NCBI GenBank assembly: GCA_015232485.1
Contig: JADFZP010000127.1
Coordinates: forward strand, 1-8,158
Length of the DNA stretch: 8,158 bases
Direction: 5' to 3'
Source of the DNA: Alphaproteobacteria bacterium
Lineage (GTDB): Bacteria; Pseudomonadota; Alphaproteobacteria; Rhodospirillales; Magnetospirillaceae
Below the pieces are notes generated by a model that saw nothing but the letters and a program-made list of their open reading frames with translations, did no database searches and was not told the DNA's origin. The position numbers and the translations under genes were made by a program. Shown piece by piece: positions 4,850 to 8,158 of this stretch; within the stretch, counting starts at the first letter, position 1; each line of letters starts with the position of its first letter.

Positions 4850-6301
4850 TCATGCCGAGGCCATAAGGGTGTCATACCCTTGGCGCTGGGCAATCATGCG
4901 TGCGAAGCAGGCCATGACGGACGGTTCGATGTACTCGTATGCGAAATCGTCGAGTACGGCAATGCCCGCCTCGGCCAAACGACGCCGGGGACAATCGCCG
5001 ATGCGGGCCACCAGCACCGCCGAGACGCCGTCGAGCGCGGCGAGAACGGCTTCGAGCCGTTCGTCCTCGCCAAAGCCGCCCTGACAGTAATTCTCGGCCC
5101 GGCGCTCGCCAAGCGGCCGGCAGCCGGCCCCGTCGACTTCGAATATCTGAAACTCCCGGGCGTGGCCGAAATGCTGATTGATCCGGCCCCCGCCCTTGGT
5201 GGCCACCGCCACCAGCATGGTCTCGGCGCCGGCCGGCAAGGCTTGGCGCGCCGTCCGTTCGGCCATCCGGCGGTCCTCCATCTCGCGCTCGACGAAGGCG
5301 ACATAGGCCTCGCGCGCCTCGGGGTGATAGGCGGCCTCGCCGTCCAGGCGATCGAGCGTGAATTCCTCGTTGCGGTCCTCGCCCAGCATGCCGACCGCGT
5401 CGGCGCGGCATTGGCGGCAATGGCGCATCAGCTTGGCGCCGCCCTCCAGCCGCTCTTGCAGGGCGGACAGTTCGGCGGGACTGGGACCGGGCTGGCCGTC
5501 CAGGCCGAAGCGGGTGCCGTGCGCCGGGTCCGAGATCAGCGGCATGACGTTGTGCAGGAACGCGCCGGCCGACTTCACGGCGGCGTTGACCTCGATCAGG
5601 TGGTCGTCGTTGACGCCGGGGATCATCACCGAATTGACCTTGACCAGCACGCCCGAAGCGACCAGGGCGGCCACGCCCTCCATCTGGCGGTCGAGCAGGA
5701 TGCGGGCGGCCTCGCGGCCGGTCCAGCGGCGGTGGTCGTGGAAGATCCACGGATAGATCCGCTCGGCCACTTCGGGATCGACGGCGTTGATGGTGACCGT
5801 GACGTGGTCGACGCCATGGTCGCGGATCGCCGCGACGTGATCGGGCAGCGCCAGGCCGTTGGTCGACAGGCACAGCTTGATATGCGGCAGCGCCCGCGCC
5901 ACCAAGTCGAAGGTGCGGAAGGTCTTGTGCGGATTGGCCAGGGCGTCGCCCGGCCCGGCCACGCCCAGCACCGACAATTGCGGCACCTTGGCGGCCACCG
6001 CCATCACCTTGCGCAGCGCCTGCTCGGGGTCGAGCTTCTCGCTGACCACGCCGGGGCGGCTTTCGTTCGAGCAGTCGTATTTGCGGTTGCAGTAGTTGCA
6101 CTGGATGTTGCAGGCCGGCGCCACCGCGACATGCATGCGGGCGTAGAAGTGGTGGGCCTCTTCGCTGTAGCAGGGATGGTCCTTGACCTTGTCCCAGGTC
6201 GCCGGGTCCATTCCGCCGCCGCAAGCCGCCGGTTCGGCGCGCCGCTTGGCGAGATCCTTTGGGCGAACGATGCTCGCCAGGGAAACCACTCGGGACGCCA
6301 T
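4850..6301 (-). CDS. nifB: Nitrogenase cofactor biosynthesis protein NifB (radical SAM)
   Basis: The protein has 483 aa. A radical-SAM CxxxCxxC motif, CNIQCNYC (C64, C68, C71), is preceded by HPCYSEEAHHFYARMHVAVAPA and followed by NRKYDCSNESRPGVVSE. Downstream lie GVAGPGDALAN (113-123), the GGE-like SAM-binding segment, and LCLSTNGLALP (143-153). About residues 362-465 form the NifX/NifB-type FeMo-co binding domain, with GRINQHFGHAREF and ARIGDCP. NifB uses S-adenosylmethionine to insert a carbide and fuse two 4Fe-4S clusters into the 8Fe-9S-C NifB-co, the precursor of FeMo-co. I chose start 6301 over the frame's farther Met at 6364. It has AGGAG 8 bases upstream, and the farther start would lie upstream of the sigma-54 promoter at 6341-6356. 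The length is normal for two-domain NifB. The gene heads the minus-strand nif block. Confidence 0.97.
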   Translation of the reverse strand: MASRVVSLASIVRPKDLAKRRAEPAACGGGMDPATWDKVKDHPCYSEEAHHFYARMHVAVAPACNIQCNYCNRKYDCSNESRPGVVSEKLDPEQALRKVMAVAAKVPQLSVLGVAGPGDALANPHKTFRTFDLVARALPHIKLCLSTNGLALPDHVAAIRDHGVDHVTVTINAVDPEVAERIYPWIFHDHRRWTGREAARILLDRQMEGVAALVASGVLVKVNSVMIPGVNDDHLIEVNAAVKSAGAFLHNVMPLISDPAHGTRFGLDGQPGPSPAELSALQERLEGGAKLMRHCRQCRADAVGMLGEDRNEEFTLDRLDGEAAYHPEAREAYVAFVEREMEDRRMAERTARQALPAGAETMLVAVATKGGGRINQHFGHAREFQIFEVDGAGCRPLGERRAENYCQGGFGEDERLEAVLAALDGVSAVLVARIGDCPRRRLAEAGIAVLDDFAYEYIEPSVMACFARMIAQRQGYDTLMASA

Positions 6302-6309
6302 GGGCTGCT

Positions 6310-6314
6310 CTCCT
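6310..6314 (-). promoter_or_regulatory. Ribosome-binding site of nifB
   Basis: AGGAG on the minus strand, 8 bases before ATG 6301. It supports this start over the in-frame Met at 6364, which would lie upstream of the promoter's predicted start of transcription. Confidence 0.75.
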
Positions 6315-6340
6315 GCGCCGGTTGGCCACGCCCTCCGCAT

Positions 6341-6356
6341 TGCAGGCGCCGTGCCA
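6341..6356 (-). promoter_or_regulatory. Sigma-54 (-24/-12) promoter of the nifB operon
   Basis: On the minus strand the sequence is TGGCAC-GGCGC-CTGCA, against the consensus TGGCAC-N5-TTGCA. The invariant GG and GC are separated by exactly 10 bases, and only the first T of the -12 element differs. The predicted transcript would start near 6330, giving a leader of about 29 bases that includes the nifB ribosome-binding site. The two NifA-type sites upstream fit activation by NifA. Confidence 0.88.
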
Positions 6357-6400
6357 GCCGCCACAATGGCGGAAACCCTTGCCTTTCAGGAAAACGGCCC

Positions 6401-6416
6401 TGTCCGCGACCCGACA
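6401..6416 (-). promoter_or_regulatory. NifA upstream activator site, promoter-proximal
   Basis: Perfect TGT-N10-ACA (TGT 6401-6403, ACA 6414-6416). The centre is about 78 bases upstream of the predicted nifB transcript start, which is within the usual range for NifA enhancer sites. The motif is symmetric, so the strand given is that of the promoter it serves. Confidence 0.8.
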
Positions 6417-6420
6417 GACA

Positions 6421-6436
6421 TGTCGCAGACGCGACA
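6421..6436 (-). promoter_or_regulatory. NifA upstream activator site, promoter-distal
   Basis: Second perfect TGT-N10-ACA (tgtcgcagacgcgaca). Its arms extend to a 6-bp inverted repeat (tgtcgc/gcgaca), so it is probably the stronger site. It begins exactly 20 bp from the first, close to two helical turns, so dimers bound to both would sit on the same face of the DNA. Confidence 0.82.
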
Positions 6437-6469
6437 TTTTCATAACGCGTTCAGCCCCTCAGCCTAAGC

Positions 6470-6533
6470 GGGCGCCCCGGCGCCCTTGGCCGCCGCCGCA
6501 ATGGCGGCTTCCGACGACCGGTCGTTTCGACCG
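6470..6533 (-). terminator. Hairpin-rich gap after the RcdA gene, possible terminator
   Basis: Three perfect inverted repeats lie in the gap behind the RcdA stop: cggtcg-ttt-cgaccg (6519-6533), gccgcc-gcaat-ggcggc (6492-6508) and gggcgc-cccg-gcgccc (6470-6485). None is followed by a clear U run on the minus strand. They probably end or slow transcription before the nifB control region, but rho-dependent ending is equally possible. Confidence 0.4.
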
Positions 6534-6542
6534 CTCGCCGGA

Positions 6543-6941
6543 TCAGAAGGCGCGGCGCCCGGTGACCATGTCGTCGAGACGACGCACCCGCTGGAACAGG
6601 CGGTTGCTGCGTTCCAGCATGGTCCACAGGCGGGCGGACAGCGGTCCCGGTCCGGCGGGGAGCGGCCGGACGTGGACCTCGCGGACCAGCAGGCGATTTT
6701 CGTCCAAGATGGCTTCGTCGTCCGAGATTTCGCCGGCCTCGACCGCCTTCTGGACCAGCACCCAAGACATCACGCTGGTCAGGCGGGCCGTCATCAGCAT
6801 GCATTCGCGGCTGATCACCAAGCGGGTGCCGAGCGACGCCCCGGCCCGATCCCGCTTTTCCCAATGCAGCAAGTAGTCGCGGGCGTCTTCGAGAAGGCGC
6901 AGCGTCTCACGGTACATTCGGTCGACGAAGACGGTTGCCAT
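6543..6941 (-). CDS. RcdA-like protein (DUF1465), regulator of CtrA degradation family
   Basis: The 132-aa helical protein has the family pattern: an N-terminal MYRETLRLLEDARDYL (9-24), then ISRECMLMTARLTSVMSWVLVQKAVEAGEIS (43-73) and a final RLWTMLERSNRLFQRVRRLDDM. In Caulobacter, RcdA is a ClpXP adaptor component that, with CpdR and PopA, directs degradation of the cell-cycle regulator CtrA. The function in other alphaproteobacteria can differ. The start at 6941 has GGAGG 5 bases upstream. Met 6953 with AGGA upstream is an alternative that adds four residues. The protein is shorter than Caulobacter RcdA. The gene lies on the same strand as nifB, 241 bp upstream of it. Because nifB has its own sigma-54 promoter, I regard the neighbours as separate transcription units. 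Confidence 0.8.
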   Translation of the reverse strand: MATVFVDRMYRETLRLLEDARDYLLHWEKRDRAGASLGTRLVISRECMLMTARLTSVMSWVLVQKAVEAGEISDDEAILDENRLLVREVHVRPLPAGPGPLSARLWTMLERSNRLFQRVRRLDDMVTGRRAF

Positions 6942-7075
6942 CGGCGCCTCCATTGCCATCATCCTACCATGAGGCGCGGGCTTTCGGGAGCGGCTTGGTG
7001 GCGCCTCGCCACGCTTGAGGCGAACGAAGCTCGCCGTTCCGCCGCGACGCCCCATCTGTCGGTGGTCCACCAACC

Positions 7076-7080
7076 GGAGG
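7076..7080 (+). promoter_or_regulatory. Ribosome-binding site of the small exported peptide gene
   Basis: A perfect GGAGG, 6 bases before ATG 7087. It decides the start and argues that this short gene is real. Confidence 0.8.
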
Positions 7081-7086
7081 AAAACC

Positions 7087-7233
7087 ATGAAGACCATTTT
7101 GGCCAGCCTCGCCGTGCTCGGCCTGATCGCCGCCGTGACGCCCGCCTTCGCGGCCTGCACGTCCAGCCACACCACCAGCGTCGAGGTCCAAAAGCCCTCG
7201 CCCGATCCCAAGACCGGCCCCGGCAAGGGCTGA
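7087..7233 (+). CDS. Small exported peptide of unknown function (48 aa)
   Basis: The precursor has a textbook Sec signal: MKTI, a hydrophobic core LASLAVLGLIAAV (5-17), and a cleavage site AFA-A after residue 22. The mature peptide would be about 26 residues. It holds one cysteine (C24), a Ser/Thr/His stretch (TSSHTTS) and a Pro-Lys-Gly tail (KPSPDPKTGPGKG). A lipoprotein box is unlikely because the residue at -3 from Cys is Phe. I do not recognise a family. Alphaproteobacterial small periplasmic peptides of this shape are often annotated only as hypothetical. The upstream gap of about 145 bp to the divergent RcdA gene carries a 6-bp inverted repeat, cgcctc/gaggcg, at 7002-7022. The GNAT gene follows after 39 bp. 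Confidence 0.72.
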   Translation: MKTILASLAVLGLIAAVTPAFAACTSSHTTSVEVQKPSPDPKTGPGKG

Positions 7234-7272
7234 ATCGTTGACGATCCGGTCGGTCCACCCCATCCTGCGGCG

Positions 7273-7863
7273 ATGACCGGATTGACCATTGAAAGCCATG
7301 GCGGGGAGGAGTCGCGCGCCTTCATCCCCGCCATCGCGCGCCTTCGCCTCGAAGTCTTCCGCGACTGGCCGTATCTCTATGACGGCGACCCCGAGGACGA
7401 GGAGCGCCATCTCGGCCGCTACGCCGCCTGCCCCGACAGCGTCGTCGCGCTGGCCTTCGATGGCCGGGCGGTGGTTGGCGCCTCGACCGCCCTGCCCCTG
7501 GTCCACGAGTCGGACGCGGTGAGCGGGCCGTTCCGCGCGCTGGGCATCGATCCCTCCCCCATTCTGTATCTCGGCGAGTCGGTGTTGCTGCCCGGCTATC
7601 GCGGCCAAGGGATCGGCGTCGCCTTTTTCGAGCGGCGCGAGGCCTGGGCGCGGCGGCTTGGCTTGACCCGTTGCGCCTTCTGTGGCGTGGTGCGCGACCC
7701 CGGCGACGCGCGCCAGCCACCCGGCTGGGCGCCGCTCGACGATTTCTGGCGCAAGCGGGGTTATGCCCCGGTGCCCGGCCTGAGCGCCCAGTTTTCCTGG
7801 ACCGAGATCGGGGCGGACCATAAGACCGCCAAGCCGATGCGGTTCTGGATCAAGGACCTGTGA
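7273..7863 (+). CDS. GNAT-family N-acetyltransferase
   Basis: The 196-aa protein has the GNAT core. An N-terminal helix carries IPAIARLRLEVFRDWPYLY (18-36), as in acetyltransferases with a RxxVF start. A strand with AVVGAST lies at 66-72, and the acetyl-CoA motif A is LLPGYRGQGIGVAFFERRE (105-123) with the R/Q-x-x-G-x-G signature. Beyond it is FWRKRGYAPVPGL (158-170), the usual xxFYxKxGF position. Acetyl-CoA is the donor; the acceptor (amine, peptide or metabolite) cannot be told from sequence. No good ribosome-binding site precedes ATG 7273. The stop TGA shares one base with the ATG of the methyltransferase gene, so the two are probably an operon. Confidence 0.9.
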   Translation: MTGLTIESHGGEESRAFIPAIARLRLEVFRDWPYLYDGDPEDEERHLGRYAACPDSVVALAFDGRAVVGASTALPLVHESDAVSGPFRALGIDPSPILYLGESVLLPGYRGQGIGVAFFERREAWARRLGLTRCAFCGVVRDPGDARQPPGWAPLDDFWRKRGYAPVPGLSAQFSWTEIGADHKTAKPMRFWIKDL

Positions 7864-8158
7864 TGAGCGACGACGCCACCCTCGACACCCTGTTCCTGAT
7901 GGTCAACTCGCTGGGGCTCGGCGGGTTGCCGACCGCCTTCCCGCGCGCCCGCGCCGGAGCGCCGCTGGCCGGGCGGATTCTGACCTGCGAGCAGGGCTTC
8001 AAGCCCGAGGCCGATCGCCTGACCGCCGCCGGCTTCCCGCCGGTCGAGCGGCTGGACGGCCGCTTTCCCGTCGTCCTGCTGCTGCCCGGCCGTCAGACCG
8101 AGGAGGCGCTGGCCGATTTCGCGCGCGGCCTCGATCTGCTCGAACCCGGCGGCAGCCT
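7863..8158 (+). CDS. RsmC-like class I methyltransferase, N-terminal part (3' end outside window)
   Basis: The 98 visible codons are open to the end of the window. They begin MSDDATLDTLFLMVNSLG and continue with AGAPLAGRILTCEQGFKPEADRL, then FPVVLLLPGRQTEEALADFARGLDLLEPGGS. The layout of an N-terminal domain ending in xLLLPxxxxEAxAxLxxxLxLLxPGG matches the N-terminal half of RsmC/MTS-type rRNA (guanine-N2) methyltransferases; the SAM-binding half is not in view. AAGGA lies 6 bases before the ATG, inside the 3' end of the GNAT gene. The substrate is unproven: it could be 16S rRNA or a small molecule. Confidence 0.75.
   Translation, partial: MSDDATLDTLFLMVNSLGLGGLPTAFPRARAGAPLAGRILTCEQGFKPEADRLTAAGFPPVERLDGRFPVVLLLPGRQTEEALADFARGLDLLEPGGS

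Noticed and set aside
6358..6372. Inverted repeat ccgcca-caa-tggcgg just upstream of the -24 element, as a repressor or IHF site
   Set aside because: It does not match the IHF consensus, and a similar gccgcc/ggcggc pattern recurs at 6492-6508, so it looks like background in GC-rich DNA.
4880..6445. Long open frame on the + strand (521 codons) opposite nifB
   Set aside because: It is the mirror of the strongly GC3-biased nifB frame, has no recognisable domain, and covers the nifB promoter and NifA sites. The same holds for the 523-codon minus frame shifted by one base.
7061..7071. Inverted repeat ggtgg-t-ccacc before the small peptide gene
   Set aside because: A one-base loop cannot form a hairpin, and five base pairs is too short for a reliable operator call.

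Overview
This looks like a piece of an alphaproteobacterial chromosome, most likely a free-living nitrogen-fixing member of the Rhodospirillales (Magnetospirillum, Rhodospirillum or Azospirillum type). The reasons are the high G+C content with strong GC3 bias, a nifB–ferredoxin–nifZ–nifT cluster, and a gene of the DUF1465/RcdA family, which is typical of Alphaproteobacteria. The assignment to order is inference. No rRNA, tRNA, CRISPR array or insertion sequence was seen.

Layout. Bases 2-49 (+) are the last codons of a GGDEF-type protein. Bases 137-1845 (+) hold a compact two-gene cassette: an unrecognised 140-aa protein and a 429-aa protein whose C-terminal part resembles the ImmA/IrrE (M78) peptidase domain but lacks the HExxH metal site. 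The genes overlap by ATGA. The cassette converges on a long minus-strand block (6301 down to 1855) that reads as one operon: nifB, a 2[4Fe-4S] ferredoxin, nifZ, nifT, a divergent SIR2-like protein, a YkgJ-type cysteine-cluster protein and a TerC-family membrane protein. Bases 6543-6941 (-) encode an RcdA/DUF1465 protein. Bases 7087-8158 (+) hold a 48-aa exported peptide, a GNAT acetyltransferase and the start of an RsmC-like methyltransferase that runs off the window.

Regulation is visible for the nif block. A sigma-54 type -24/-12 element (6341-6356) lies just upstream of nifB. Two TGT-N10-ACA NifA sites (6401-6416 and 6421-6436) start exactly 20 bp apart upstream of it. NifB makes the Fe-S core precursor (NifB-co) of FeMo-co, the ferredoxin probably supplies electrons to it, NifZ helps mature the MoFe P-clusters, and NifT has no settled role. 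nifZ, nifT and the SIR2-like gene are chained by two ATGA overlaps. The YkgJ and TerC genes follow with gaps of 31 and 1 bp. This suggests, by inference, that a SIR2-like protein, a cysteine-cluster protein and a metal-ion transporter family member are co-expressed with cofactor assembly.

The two places most worth a second look are the nifT-coupled SIR2-like gene, which has lost the usual NAD-site residues, and the two-gene cassette with an apparently dead ImmA/IrrE-like domain. I can say what they resemble, but not what they do.
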